Positions 9,341 to 16,546 of a DNA stretch of 64,000 nucleotides are shown one piece after another. The notes below the pieces were generated by a model, which was not told the origin of the DNA, did no database searches, and worked only from the letters and a program-made list of their open reading frames with translations. The position numbers and the translations under genes are program-made. This stretch comes from Jiangellales bacterium. GTDB taxonomy: Bacteria > Actinomycetota > Actinomycetes > Jiangellales > Jiangellaceae. Numbering within the stretch: the stretch's first letter is position 1; each line of letters begins with the position of its first letter. The stretch covers positions 190,039-254,038 of the forward strand of contig JAUJNY010000004.1 in NCBI GenBank assembly GCA_030447955.1. The letters run 5' to 3'.

Positions 9341-9807
9341 TGGCCGCCTCCTGCGAGCTGGTCGACTGCGTGCGCGAGTACCGGGGTGAGTACGGCCATG
9401 CCGTCGCGTACGCCGCCCGGTGACCCGGGCAGGTTCACCACGAGGGTACGACCGGACACCCCGGCGAGCCCCCGGCTCAGCATTGCCGTCGGTACGCCGG
9501 CGGCCACCCCGGCGGCCCGCAGCGCCTCCGCGACGCCCGGGACCTGCCGGTCGAGGATCCGCGCGGTCATCTCGGGGGTGGAGTCGCCGGGCGCCAACCC
9601 GGTGCCGCCGGTGGTGAGCACGACGTCGTAGCCCTGCTCTATCGCCGCGCGCAGCGCGGCCTCGACCGGCTCGCCGTCGGGCACCAGCCGGGGCCCGTCC
9701 ACGTCGGCATCCAACGCCACCAGCGCGGCGACCGCCGCCGGTCCGGCGCGGTCCTCGTACACCCCGGCGTGCGCCCGCGTGGAAACCGTGACCACGAGCA
9801 CCCTCAT
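9337..9807 (-). CDS. MogA/MoaB family molybdopterin adenylyltransferase
   Basis: A 156-residue protein of the MogA/MoaB family. It has the N-terminal VLVVTVSTRA strand, the molybdopterin-binding TTGGTGLAPGDSTPE loop and the late VVNLPGSPGGVRDG motif. The family adenylylates molybdopterin before metal insertion. The start ATG overlaps the moaC stop as ATGA, so the two are translationally coupled. The length is normal for the stand-alone family. Confidence 0.9.
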   Translation of the reverse strand: MRVLVVTVSTRAHAGVYEDRAGPAAVAALVALDADVDGPRLVPDGEPVEAALRAAIEQGYDVVLTTGGTGLAPGDSTPEMTARILDRQVPGVAEALRAAGVAAGVPTAMLSRGLAGVSGRTLVVNLPGSPGGVRDGMAVLTPVLAHAVDQLAGGGH

Positions 9808-10298
9808 GACCGTCTCCAGTCGCCCGAGCGCCCACCGGTCTTCTCCTCGACGCGGACGTCGGTCACGGATGCGGCGCGGTCCACGGCCTTGACCATGTCG
9901 ATCACGGTCAAGGCAGCGACGCTCACCGCGGTGAGCGCCTCCATCTCCACGCCGGTCCGATCGGCGGTGCGGACGGAGGCGCTGATCCGTACGGAGTCGT
10001 CGCTCACGTCCAGGTCGACCGCGACCGCGTGGAGGGCGATGGGGTGGCACAGCGGCACCAGCTCGGAGGTCCGCTTGGCGGCCTGGATACCGGCGACCCG
10101 GGCCACCGCCAGCGCGTCACCCTTGGGCACGCCGGCGCCGCGCAGCAACGCGACGACCTCGGGTGAGACCAGCACCCGGGCGCTGGCCCGCGCGGTGCGG
10201 ACGCTGACGTCCTTGTTGGTCACGTCCACCATGTGGGCGGCGCCGGAGGCGTCGATGTGGGTCAGCCCCGACGAGTCGGATGGCGATGCTGGGGGCAT
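9804..10298 (-). CDS. moaC: Cyclic pyranopterin monophosphate synthase MoaC
   Basis: A 164-residue MoaC protein. Diagnostic segments are HMVDVTNKD, AAKRTSELVPLCHPI, TGVEMEALTAVSVAALTVIDM (read in two parts) and a C-terminal EEKTGGRSGDW. MoaC with MoaA turns GTP into cPMP, the first stable molybdenum-cofactor intermediate. The gene starts 6 bp after the moeA stop and runs into mogA. MoaA is not in the window. Confidence 0.95.
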   Translation of the reverse strand: MPPASPSDSSGLTHIDASGAAHMVDVTNKDVSVRTARASARVLVSPEVVALLRGAGVPKGDALAVARVAGIQAAKRTSELVPLCHPIALHAVAVDLDVSDDSVRISASVRTADRTGVEMEALTAVSVAALTVIDMVKAVDRAASVTDVRVEEKTGGRSGDWRRS

Positions 10299-10304
10299 CG
10301 CCGG

Positions 10305-11528
10305 CTATCCCCGGCGCCGTTCGAGCAGCATGACGTCGACGACGTCGCCGGCGGCCACGTCGGTCACCTGTTCGGGTACGACGACAAAGGCGTTGGCGTG
10401 GGCGAGGTCGCCGACGAGATGGCTGCCCTGCCCGCCGAGCGGCGTCACCGTGTCGCCGTCCGGCCCGGGCTCGTAGCGTGCCCGCGCGAACTGGCGCTTG
10501 CCCGGCGGAGACCGCAGCGGCTCGACCATCCGGGCCCGCACGCCGGGGCGGTGCAGCCGGGCCACGCCGAGCATCTTGCGGATCGCCGGCCGGACGAACA
10601 CCTCGAAGGAGACGAAAGCGCTCACCGGGTTGCCCGGCAGCGTGAAGATCGGGATCCGGTCCTCCCCCACGGTCCCGAACCCCTGCGGCATCCCGGGCTG
10701 CATCGCCACCTTGTCGAAGTGCACCGTGCCCAGTGTGGACAGCACCTCCTTGACGGTGTCGTACGCGCCCACGCTCACCCCACCGCTGGTGATGACGAGG
10801 TCGGCGCGGATCAGCTGGTCCTCGATGGTCGCCATCAGCTGGCGGGAGTCGTCGGGCACGGCACCCACGCGGAAGACCAGCGCGCCGGCCTCCTTGGCGG
10901 CGCTGGTCAGCGTGTAGCTGTTGGAGTCGCAGATCTGCCCTCCCGACGGCCGCTGACCCGGCTCGACCAGCTCGCTGCCGGTGGAGAGCACGACCGCCCG
11001 TGGACGCGCCCGGACGAGGACCTGGTCGCGGCCGACGGCGGCGAGCAGGCCGATCTGCGGGGCGCCGAGGTGCATCCCCGCCTCGAGCACGACGTCTCCC
11101 GCCTCGACGTCCTCGGCGCGGTGGCGGACGTACTGCCCCGGGCCGGGCCCGCGCCGGATCGCCACCTCGCCGACACCGCCGTCGGTCCACTCGACCGGAA
11201 CGACCGCGTCGGCACCCCCCGGCAGCGGCGCGCCGGTCATGATGCGGACGCACTGCCCCTCCTCGATGACCGCATCACCGTCGGCGCCGGCGGGGACGTC
11301 ACCGAGGACGGGCAGCAGAACGGGCCGGTCCTCGGCGGCACCCGCGACGTCGTCGCGGCGCACGGCATACCCGTCCATCGCGGAGTTGTCGAACGGCGGC
11401 AGCGGCCACTGAGCCTTGACGTCCTCGGCCAGGACGCAGCCGTGCGCGTCGAGCAGCTGCAGCTCCAGCGGCGGCAACGGGTGTACGGCCGCGAGGACGT
11501 CGGAGAGGTGGTCGGCGACGCGCTTCAC
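10305..11528 (-). CDS. MoeA / gephyrin-like protein Glp
   Basis: A 407-residue MoeA-fold protein. N-terminal MoeA domains (PFDNSAMDGYAV near residue 47, VRIMTGAPLPGGADAVVPVE near residue 94) precede a MogA-like domain (STGSELVEPG, DSNSYTL, TSGGVSVGAYD, FTLPGNPVSAFVSF) and a C-terminal beta domain. The start is GTG overlapping the galU stop (GTGA). MoeA inserts molybdate into the cofactor. In Corynebacterium the homologue next to glpR is called Glp and binds FtsZ at the septum. The synteny here with a SepX/GlpR protein argues for that division role, alone or in addition. Confidence 0.9.
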   Translation of the reverse strand: MKRVADHLSDVLAAVHPLPPLELQLLDAHGCVLAEDVKAQWPLPPFDNSAMDGYAVRRDDVAGAAEDRPVLLPVLGDVPAGADGDAVIEEGQCVRIMTGAPLPGGADAVVPVEWTDGGVGEVAIRRGPGPGQYVRHRAEDVEAGDVVLEAGMHLGAPQIGLLAAVGRDQVLVRARPRAVVLSTGSELVEPGQRPSGGQICDSNSYTLTSAAKEAGALVFRVGAVPDDSRQLMATIEDQLIRADLVITSGGVSVGAYDTVKEVLSTLGTVHFDKVAMQPGMPQGFGTVGEDRIPIFTLPGNPVSAFVSFEVFVRPAIRKMLGVARLHRPGVRARMVEPLRSPPGKRQFARARYEPGPDGDTVTPLGGQGSHLVGDLAHANAFVVVPEQVTDVAAGDVVDVMLLERRRG

Positions 11529-12457
11529 CCGCCGCCTCCGCGACCGCCCTCCGGAGAGCCGACGAACTGCCGCAGCCAGGCCAGGAACTCCGGTCCCAGG
11601 TCGGCGCGCTCGCTGGCCAGCTTGACCACGGTACGCAGGTAGTCCGCCCGGTCGCCGGTGTCGTAGCGCCGGCCGCGGAACACCACTCCGTACACCCCGC
11701 CGCCGGCCTCGGGATCGGTCTCGGCGAGCGCCTTGAGCGCGTCGGTCAGCTGGATCTCCCCCCCGCGCCCTGGCGGGGTCTCGCGGAGCACGGCGAACAC
11801 CGCCGGGTGCAGCACGTAGCGCCCGATGATCGCCAGGTTGCTCGGGGCGTCCTCCGGGTCGGGCTTCTCGACCAGGTCGCTCAGCCTGACCACGTCCGGC
11901 TCGTCGGTCGGCTCGGCCGCGGCGCAGCCGTACAGGTTGATCTGGGCGGGCTCGACCTCGATGAGGGCGACGACGCTACCGCCGAGGCGCTGCTGCACCT
12001 CGATCATCCGGGTGAGCAGCGGGTCCCGCGGATCGATGAGGTCGTCCCCGAGCAGAACCGCGAACGCCTCGTCGCCGACATGGTGCGCGGCGCACAGCAC
12101 GGCATGCCCAAGACCGCGCGGGTCGCCCTGGCGCACATAGTGGATGTCGCCCAGCGCGGCGGACTCGCGTACGAGCGCCAGCCGGTCCTTGTCCCCCTTG
12201 GCAGCCAGCGCGTCCTCTAGCTCGTACGCGCGGTCGAAGTGGTCCTCCAGCGAGCGCTTGCCCCTCCCGGTGATCAGCAGGACGTCGGTCAGCCCAGCGT
12301 CCACGGCCTCCTCGACGACGTACTGGATCGCCGGCTTGTCGACGACGGGGAGCATCTCCTTGGGCGTCGCCTTGGTGGCCGGCAGGAAGCGGGTGCCGAG
12401 GCCGGCGGCGGGGATCACCGCCTTGACAGGTCGCGGGGAGTCCGGCTGCGCTGGCAT
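11525..12457 (-). CDS. galU: UTP-glucose-1-phosphate uridylyltransferase
   Basis: A 310-residue GalU. The nucleotide-binding signature AAGLGTRFLPATKATPKEM lies near the N-terminus, followed by DKPAIQYVVEEA and the catalytic-site segments LGDDLID and GRGGEIQLTDAL. It makes UDP-glucose for cell-wall and capsule sugars. ATG 12457 is preferred over GTG 12466 because AGGGTGG lies 5 bases upstream of it. It is the first gene of the minus-strand block ending in sepX/glpR and diverges from the folate gene across 43 bp. Confidence 0.94.
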   Translation of the reverse strand: MPAQPDSPRPVKAVIPAAGLGTRFLPATKATPKEMLPVVDKPAIQYVVEEAVDAGLTDVLLITGRGKRSLEDHFDRAYELEDALAAKGDKDRLALVRESAALGDIHYVRQGDPRGLGHAVLCAAHHVGDEAFAVLLGDDLIDPRDPLLTRMIEVQQRLGGSVVALIEVEPAQINLYGCAAAEPTDEPDVVRLSDLVEKPDPEDAPSNLAIIGRYVLHPAVFAVLRETPPGRGGEIQLTDALKALAETDPEAGGGVYGVVFRGRRYDTGDRADYLRTVVKLASERADLGPEFLAWLRQFVGSPEGGRGGGG

Positions 12458-12500
12458 GCGCGCCACCCTAGCCGCGGGGTTGCCGCCCTAAAGTGAGCTC

Positions 12501-13106
12501 ATGCGGCCGGGCGGAGCCCGGAACCGGGCCCGGGACAAGCAGGCGCTGCGCGAGCGGATGCTCGAGCGGCGGGGCGATCTCGACCTGGCCGCACTCGGAG
12601 CGGCCGCGCGCGGCCTGCGGGACGTGATGCTCGGCGTCGATGCCGTCGCTGACGCCGGCGTGGTCGCCGCGTACGTGTCGGTCGGCCGTGAACCCGGCAC
12701 CGGCCCGCTGCTCGAGGCGCTGCGCGGCCGCGGCACCGACGTGCTGGTGCCCGCACTGCTGCCCGATGACGACCTCGACTGGGGCCGCTACGGCGGTCCG
12801 GAGGAGCTGGCGCCGGCAGCGCGCGGGCTGCTCGAGCCCTCCGGCCCGCTGCTCGGGGCGACGGCGGTGCTGGACGTGCAGGCGGTGCTCGTCCCCGCGC
12901 TCGGTGTCGACCGCCGTGGCACCCGGCTCGGCCGGGGTGGAGGCAGCTACGACCGGGTGCTGGCGCGGCTGCGGGCGGCCGGCTCCGCTGCCTGGGTCTG
13001 CGCGCTGCTGTACGACGGGGAGGTGCTCGACCTGCCGATCCCGAGGGAGCCGCACGACGTGCCCGTCGCCGCCGCGGCCACCCCGTCCGGTCTGCACTCC
13101 TGGTGA
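12501..13106 (+). CDS. 5-formyltetrahydrofolate cyclo-ligase
   Basis: A 201-residue protein. It has a basic N-terminus (RARDKQALRERMLERR), the VAAYVSVGREPGT strand-loop, and the C-terminal signature LVPALGVDRRGTRLGRGGGSYD that binds ATP and folate. It ends with the usual EPHDVPV segment. The enzyme uses ATP to turn 5-formyl-THF into methenyl-THF. It is divergent from galU, an arrangement common in actinobacteria. Confidence 0.92.
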   Translation: MRPGGARNRARDKQALRERMLERRGDLDLAALGAAARGLRDVMLGVDAVADAGVVAAYVSVGREPGTGPLLEALRGRGTDVLVPALLPDDDLDWGRYGGPEELAPAARGLLEPSGPLLGATAVLDVQAVLVPALGVDRRGTRLGRGGGSYDRVLARLRAAGSAAWVCALLYDGEVLDLPIPREPHDVPVAAAATPSGLHSW

Positions 13107-13227
13107 TCGCAGCGGCGGGTCTCCGCGGCGACCGTGGATCGCTGCCCTCGCCGCCACAGGTGTAGCGGTCGACCTTTCGCGGGTACAACCCCCGTGCCGA
13201 TCTGGCGACGAACCGAGGAGGTGCGGC

Positions 13228-13398
13228 ATGTCCGGTGAGGACAAGACCCGCAACAAGGTCGAAGAGATCAGCGGGGACGCCAAAGAGCGGATGGGCAAGG
13301 TCAGCGGCGACAAGGACCTCGAGCGCGAGGGGTCCAAGGAGAAAAGCAAGGCCAACCTCAAGCAGGCTGGTGAGAAAGTCAAGGACGCCCTTCGCTGA
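13228..13398 (+). CDS. CsbD family stress-response protein
   Basis: A 56-residue, highly charged, Lys/Glu-rich protein matching the CsbD pattern (DKTRNKVEEISGDAKERMGK, then a second amphipathic repeat KANLKQAGEKVKDALR). It has no Cys or Trp and is probably intrinsically flexible. The start has GAGGAGG 5-6 bases upstream. CsbD genes belong to general stress regulons in many bacteria; the biochemical role is unknown. A strong terminator hairpin follows. Confidence 0.9.
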   Translation: MSGEDKTRNKVEEISGDAKERMGKVSGDKDLEREGSKEKSKANLKQAGEKVKDALR

Positions 13399-13434
13399 TT
13401 CGGAGGGCTGAGCAGCGGTCTTCCGGCCGCTGAG

Positions 13435-13478
13435 CATGCCGGTGGTCCCGCCCCGGGGGGGTCGGGGCCACCGGCATG
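13435..13478 (+). terminator. Terminator hairpin after csbD-like gene
   Basis: The 16-base arms 13435-13450 and 13463-13478 are complementary apart from one G-U pair, around a 12-base C/G-rich loop. Two T follow but no long T tract, as is common in actinobacteria. Confidence 0.75.
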
Positions 13479-13561
13479 TTCGTCGGTAGGCCGTGACCTC
13501 GAGCCGGTGGCCTCGTTGTACCAGGCGAGGGGGGAACGCCGCGCTCGTACGGCGGCGTGCC

Positions 13562-13624
13562 AGGCGGCGGTGAGTGGCACGTCCTCGACCGCGGGGGACG
13601 AGGACGTGCCACTCACCGCCGCCT
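13562..13624. repeat. 26-bp perfect inverted repeat
   Basis: Arms 13562-13587 and 13599-13624 are perfectly complementary over 26 bases, with an 11-base loop. It lies between the csbD terminator and the merR promoter. It may be a bidirectional terminator, an insulator, or a copy of a dispersed palindromic repeat. Confidence 0.85.
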
Positions 13625-13640
13625 CCTTATCTCCGCGCAC

Positions 13641-13672
13641 TTGAACTTGGAGTCCGCTCCAAGGCATAGCGT
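13641..13672 (+). promoter_or_regulatory. MerR-type promoter and operator
   Basis: A -35 box TTGAAC (13641-13646) and a -10 box TAGCGT (13667-13672) are separated by 20 bp, the long spacing that MerR activators correct by twisting DNA. Inside the spacer is a perfect palindrome CTTGGAG-tccg-CTCCAAG (13646-13663), the expected regulator site. The predicted start of transcription falls at or just before the ATG at 13680, so the mRNA is probably leaderless and autoregulated. Confidence 0.75.
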
Positions 13673-13679
13673 CACTGCC

Positions 13680-14123
13680 ATGAGCGCCCCAACGATGGCG
13701 GACCTCCCGCCGGCGGCGGAATGGATGAGCGTCGCGCAGCTCGCGGCCCGGGTCGGCGTGCGCCCGGACACGATCCGCTACTACGAGCGGGCCGGCCTGC
13801 TCCCGCCGGCAACCCGGACGAGCGGGGACCACCGCCGCTACGGCGAGGCCGCCATCGACCGGCTGCACTTCATCCAGGGAGCGCAGCGGCTCGGCCTGCG
13901 GCTCAAGGACATCTCCACGCTCCTCGCGGTCCGTGACACCGGCACCTGCCCCTGCGAGCCGGCCGAGCAGCTGCTCCGGCAGCGGATCACCGAGATCGAC
14001 AGCGAGCTGTCCCGCCTGCAGGCGCTGCGCCGCGACCTCGTACGGATGGCCGAGGCGCTGCCCGGTGGCGACTGCCCCGACCCCGATCCCGGCACGTGGT
14101 GCCCACCAGGGATGAGGAGGTGA
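13680..14123 (+). CDS. MerR family metal-responsive regulator
   Basis: A 147-residue MerR protein. The winged HTH (MSVAQLAARVGVRPDTIRYYERAGLL) spans residues 16-45. A dimerisation helix follows (about 90-130). The effector region is Cys-rich: TCPCEPAEQ near residue 82 and DCPDPDPGTWCPP at the C-terminus, as in Zn/Cd/Hg/Cu-type MerR sensors. The start is fixed by the promoter 7 bases upstream. The stop TGA lies inside the Shine-Dalgarno of the next gene, a Cys-rich peptide, so the pair looks like a metal sensor with its metal buffer. The metal is not predictable from the sequence. Confidence 0.9.
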   Translation: MSAPTMADLPPAAEWMSVAQLAARVGVRPDTIRYYERAGLLPPATRTSGDHRRYGEAAIDRLHFIQGAQRLGLRLKDISTLLAVRDTGTCPCEPAEQLLRQRITEIDSELSRLQALRRDLVRMAEALPGGDCPDPDPGTWCPPGMRR

Positions 14124-14130
14124 TCGGATC

Positions 14131-14217
14131 ATGACCCCAGAGCTGAGTGACTGCTGCGGTTGCGGCTCCTGCGGCTGCGGCTGCAACGGTCCTGAGTGCC
14201 CGCCGGACTGCTGCTAG
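14131..14217 (+). CDS. 28-residue metallothionein-like peptide
   Basis: A tiny ORF encoding 28 residues, nine of them Cys, arranged as DCCGCGSCGCGC, then PEC, then a terminal DCC. There are no aromatic residues, as in metallothioneins. It begins 7 bases after the merR stop and has an 11-base perfect Shine-Dalgarno, AGGAGGTGATC, that includes the merR stop codon. A strong hairpin lies 11 bases after its stop, so the transcript ends here. By composition and partner it is probably a soft-metal (Cu(I), Zn or Cd) binding peptide. I know of no named family with this exact pattern. Confidence 0.8.
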   Translation: MTPELSDCCGCGSCGCGCNGPECPPDCC

Positions 14218-14228
14218 TGGTCCCCACC

Positions 14229-14259
14229 CGAGGACCCCGCCACCCGAGCGGGGTCCTCG
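14229..14259 (+). terminator. Terminator after MerR/metallothionein operon
   Basis: Perfect 12-base arms (14229-14240 and 14248-14259) with a 7-base loop. The right arm is GCGGGGTCCTCG. There is no T tract. Confidence 0.85.
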
Positions 14260-14365
14260 GCGTTCGACCTCATCTCGTCGGATCGGCTAGACAGCCCCCA
14301 AGGAACGGCGCATCATTGGCAGTCGAGGGGCGAGAGTGCTAACCCCAGTCCGCGGAAGGATGGCC

Positions 14366-14767
14366 GTGCCGACCTACCAGTACGCCTGCACCGAGTGTGG
14401 TGAGCGGCTCGAAGCCGTACAACGCTTCAGCGATGCCCCGCTCTCGTCCTGCCCGCACTGCTCCGGGCGGCTGCGCAAGGTCTTCTCCCCAGTCGGGGTG
14501 GTGTTCAAGGGCTCCGGCTTCTACCGCACCGACAGCCGCTCGGCTCCACCGGCGGACAAGCCGGGTGAGCGCGTCGACGCTCGCGCCGGCGCAGGCGAGC
14601 GGGGCGGTACGCCTACCGACAACGGCAAGCCCGCCGACAACGGCAAGCCCGCCGACAACGGCAAGCCGGCGGGCAAGCCGGCGCCCGCCACGTCGGGGGC
14701 GGCCGCGTCCGGGTCAGCCGCCAAGCGGAGCTCCTCGTCGGGCAGCACCGCAGGCTCGGCCTCCTGA
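14366..14767 (+). CDS. FmdB family zinc-ribbon protein
   Basis: A 133-residue protein with the FmdB N-terminus PTYQYACTECGERLE and a second CPHC knuckle, forming a Cys4 zinc ribbon within the first 45 residues, then KVFSPVGVVFKGSGFYRTD. GTG 14366 is chosen because it gives the canonical MPTYQYAC start and has GGAAGGA 5 bases upstream. The C-terminal half is a low-complexity tail with three copies of a DNGKPA unit and Ser/Ala-rich sequence. The function of the family is unknown; a regulatory or assembly role has been suggested. Confidence 0.9.
   Translation: MPTYQYACTECGERLEAVQRFSDAPLSSCPHCSGRLRKVFSPVGVVFKGSGFYRTDSRSAPPADKPGERVDARAGAGERGGTPTDNGKPADNGKPADNGKPAGKPAPATSGAAASGSAAKRSSSSGSTAGSAS
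14618..14671. repeat. Three tandem 18-bp repeats in fmdB-like gene
   Basis: The unit GACAACGGCAAGCCCGCC starts at 14618, 14636 and 14654, the last copy slightly diverged. It encodes the DNGKPA hexapeptide repeats in the disordered tail. The copy number is likely to vary between strains. Confidence 0.85.
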
Positions 14768-14895
14768 TTTCTCGCCGGCTCGCAGCCCGGCCACCTGACG
14801 TCACGTCGTCCACAAGCGCAGCGGAGTCCTGAGCCGGGGAGAGGGCGCTGTGGACGTCGCCCGCGGCCTGACCGCCGGCCCATAACCTGAGCCGC

Positions 14896-15708
14896 ATGCC
14901 CGCTGCTCCGCCGCGCGCCGACATCGCAGTGATCGGCGGCTCTGGCCTCTCCACGCTCTTCGCCGGGGCCGAGCCGGTGCCGGTGACCACCCCGTACGGC
15001 GACCCCTCCGACCTCCCGCGCGTCAGCGACATCGGTGGTCGCTCGGTGGCGTTCCTGCCAAGGCACGGCACCGGTCATCGGCTGCCACCGCATCGCATCC
15101 CCTACCGCGCGAACCTGTGGGCGCTGCGCGCCATCGGCGTCCGACAGGTGCTCGCCACGTACGCCGTCGGCTCACTGCGCACCGACCGGGGGCCCGGCAC
15201 CCTCGTGGTCCCCGACCAGCTGGTCGACCGCACCAGTGGGCGGGTGCAGACCTACTACGACGAGGGAGCGGTGCACGTCGGTTTCGCCGAGCCCTACTGC
15301 CCGCGCGGCCGGAACACCGTCGTGACGACGGCGGTGCAGCGCGGCTGGGCGGCGGTGGACGGCGGGACGATGGTCGTCGTCGAGGGACCGCGTTTCTCCA
15401 CCCGTGCCGAGTCCCGCGCCCACGCCGCCGCCGGCTTCGACATCGTCGGCATGACGGGGCAGCCCGAGGCCGTACTGGCCCGCGAGCTGGCGCTGTGCTA
15501 CACGCCCCTTGCCCTGGTCACCGACCTCGATGCCGGCGTCGCCAGCGGGCCGGGAGTCTCCGCGGCCGAGGTGCTCGCCGAGGTCGCGCGCCACGCAGCC
15601 CGCCTCGCCGAGCTCGTGGCTGAGGTCGCGGCCACGCTCTCAGCACAGCGCGACTGTCCCTGCCCCCATGCCATCGCGGCCTTCACCCTCCCGGTGCAGC
15701 TGCCGTGA
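14896..15708 (+). CDS. MTA / 6-oxopurine nucleoside phosphorylase
   Basis: A 270-residue PNP/MTAP family protein. Phosphate and substrate motifs visible are IGGSGLS (residue 14), LPRHGTGHRLPPHRIPYRAN, VEGPRFSTRAES, GMTGQPEAVLARELALCY and TDLDAGV. These fit S-methyl-5'-thioadenosine phosphorylase or the related actinobacterial enzymes that accept purine nucleosides. The exact substrate cannot be settled by eye. It acts in methionine salvage or purine recycling. Its stop overlaps the next start as GTGA. Confidence 0.88.
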   Translation: MPAAPPRADIAVIGGSGLSTLFAGAEPVPVTTPYGDPSDLPRVSDIGGRSVAFLPRHGTGHRLPPHRIPYRANLWALRAIGVRQVLATYAVGSLRTDRGPGTLVVPDQLVDRTSGRVQTYYDEGAVHVGFAEPYCPRGRNTVVTTAVQRGWAAVDGGTMVVVEGPRFSTRAESRAHAAAGFDIVGMTGQPEAVLARELALCYTPLALVTDLDAGVASGPGVSAAEVLAEVARHAARLAELVAEVAATLSAQRDCPCPHAIAAFTLPVQLP

Positions 15709-16394
15709 TCGGGTCCGGACTGCTGCGCGACCTGCGGCGGACCGCCGGCTGGCACCGCCGCCTGCTGGCCGCCGCCCTCGCCGCCGCGGCAGTGGCCTTC
15801 GGGCTGGAGGCCACGGAGCCGACAGCACCGCCACACGTCCGGGTGCTTGCCGCCGACACCGACCTCACCGGCGGGGCCACCCTCTCCCCCGACGACGTGC
15901 GCGTGGCGATGCTGCCGCCCGAGGCGGTGCCCGCCGGTGTCCTCAGCGCCGGCACGGACGTCACCGGCCGGGTCCTCGCGGCCCCGGTGCGGGCCGGTGA
16001 GCCGCTGACCGACGTACGGCTCGTCGGTCCGGCGCTGCTCGAGGGCTACGGTGCCGGGCTCGTGGCCGCCCCCGTGCGGATCGCCGACCCGGCGGCTGTC
16101 CGGCTGCTGCGCCCGGGCGACGTCGTCGACGTGCTCGCCGCCAGCGTCGCAATGGGGGCAGCGGCGCCGTCGAGTGCCGCGGCGACCCGCACGGTCCCCG
16201 CGGTGACCGTCGCCGCAGCGGTGCCCGTCGTGGCCGTGCCCGAGCCGGGCGAGGACGGCCTGCTGGCCGAGGGCGCTCTCGTTGTGCTGGCCACGACTCC
16301 GACCGTGGCCGAGGACCTGGCCGGGGCGGCCGTCACCTCGCGTCTCTCGCTCGTCGTCCGCGCCGCCGTCGCGGAGCCACCGACCCCTGGCTAG
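15705..16394 (+). CDS. SAF-domain protein (CpaB/RcpC-like)
   Basis: A 229-residue protein with one N-terminal membrane anchor (about 18-35), then a SAF domain (VRVLAADTDLTGGATLSPDDVRVAMLPPE, read in parts, and LAAPVRAGEPLT), then an RcpC-like beta domain (RIADPAAVRLLRPGDVVDVL). CpaB/RcpC proteins belong to Flp pilus assembly, but no pilus gene is nearby. Actinobacteria often carry such orphan copies beside fmdB. The start GTG overlaps the upstream stop. Confidence 0.8.
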   Translation: MIGSGLLRDLRRTAGWHRRLLAAALAAAAVAFGLEATEPTAPPHVRVLAADTDLTGGATLSPDDVRVAMLPPEAVPAGVLSAGTDVTGRVLAAPVRAGEPLTDVRLVGPALLEGYGAGLVAAPVRIADPAAVRLLRPGDVVDVLAASVAMGAAAPSSAAATRTVPAVTVAAAVPVVAVPEPGEDGLLAEGALVVLATTPTVAEDLAGAAVTSRLSLVVRAAVAEPPTPG

Positions 16395-16546
16395 TGACGG
16401 CCGCGCATCGCGCTGGCGGCGTACGTCCCGCCCCCGCCATCCGCCCGGCCGTGATCGACGTGAGCAATCGGCCGTCGGGACGACCGGCCGGTCACGTGGA
16501 TCGGGAGCAACCCTGGTGTGTTCAGGAACCCTGGCAGTGCTGAGCG

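Noticed and set aside
8684..9835. Extended rimJ reading frame starting at 9835
   Set aside because: The extra N-terminal 165 residues are Arg/Gly-rich and lie over mogA in another frame; the Shine-Dalgarno supports the start at 9340.
12468..14186. Minus-strand open frame of about 570 codons across the folate, csbD and merR genes
   Set aside because: It spans several genes, terminators and promoters of the opposite strand and has low-complexity translation; a GC artefact.
14618..14671. Tandem repeats as a possible CRISPR or VNTR array
   Set aside because: The repeats are in frame inside a coding region with no spacers. No CRISPR array was seen anywhere in the window.
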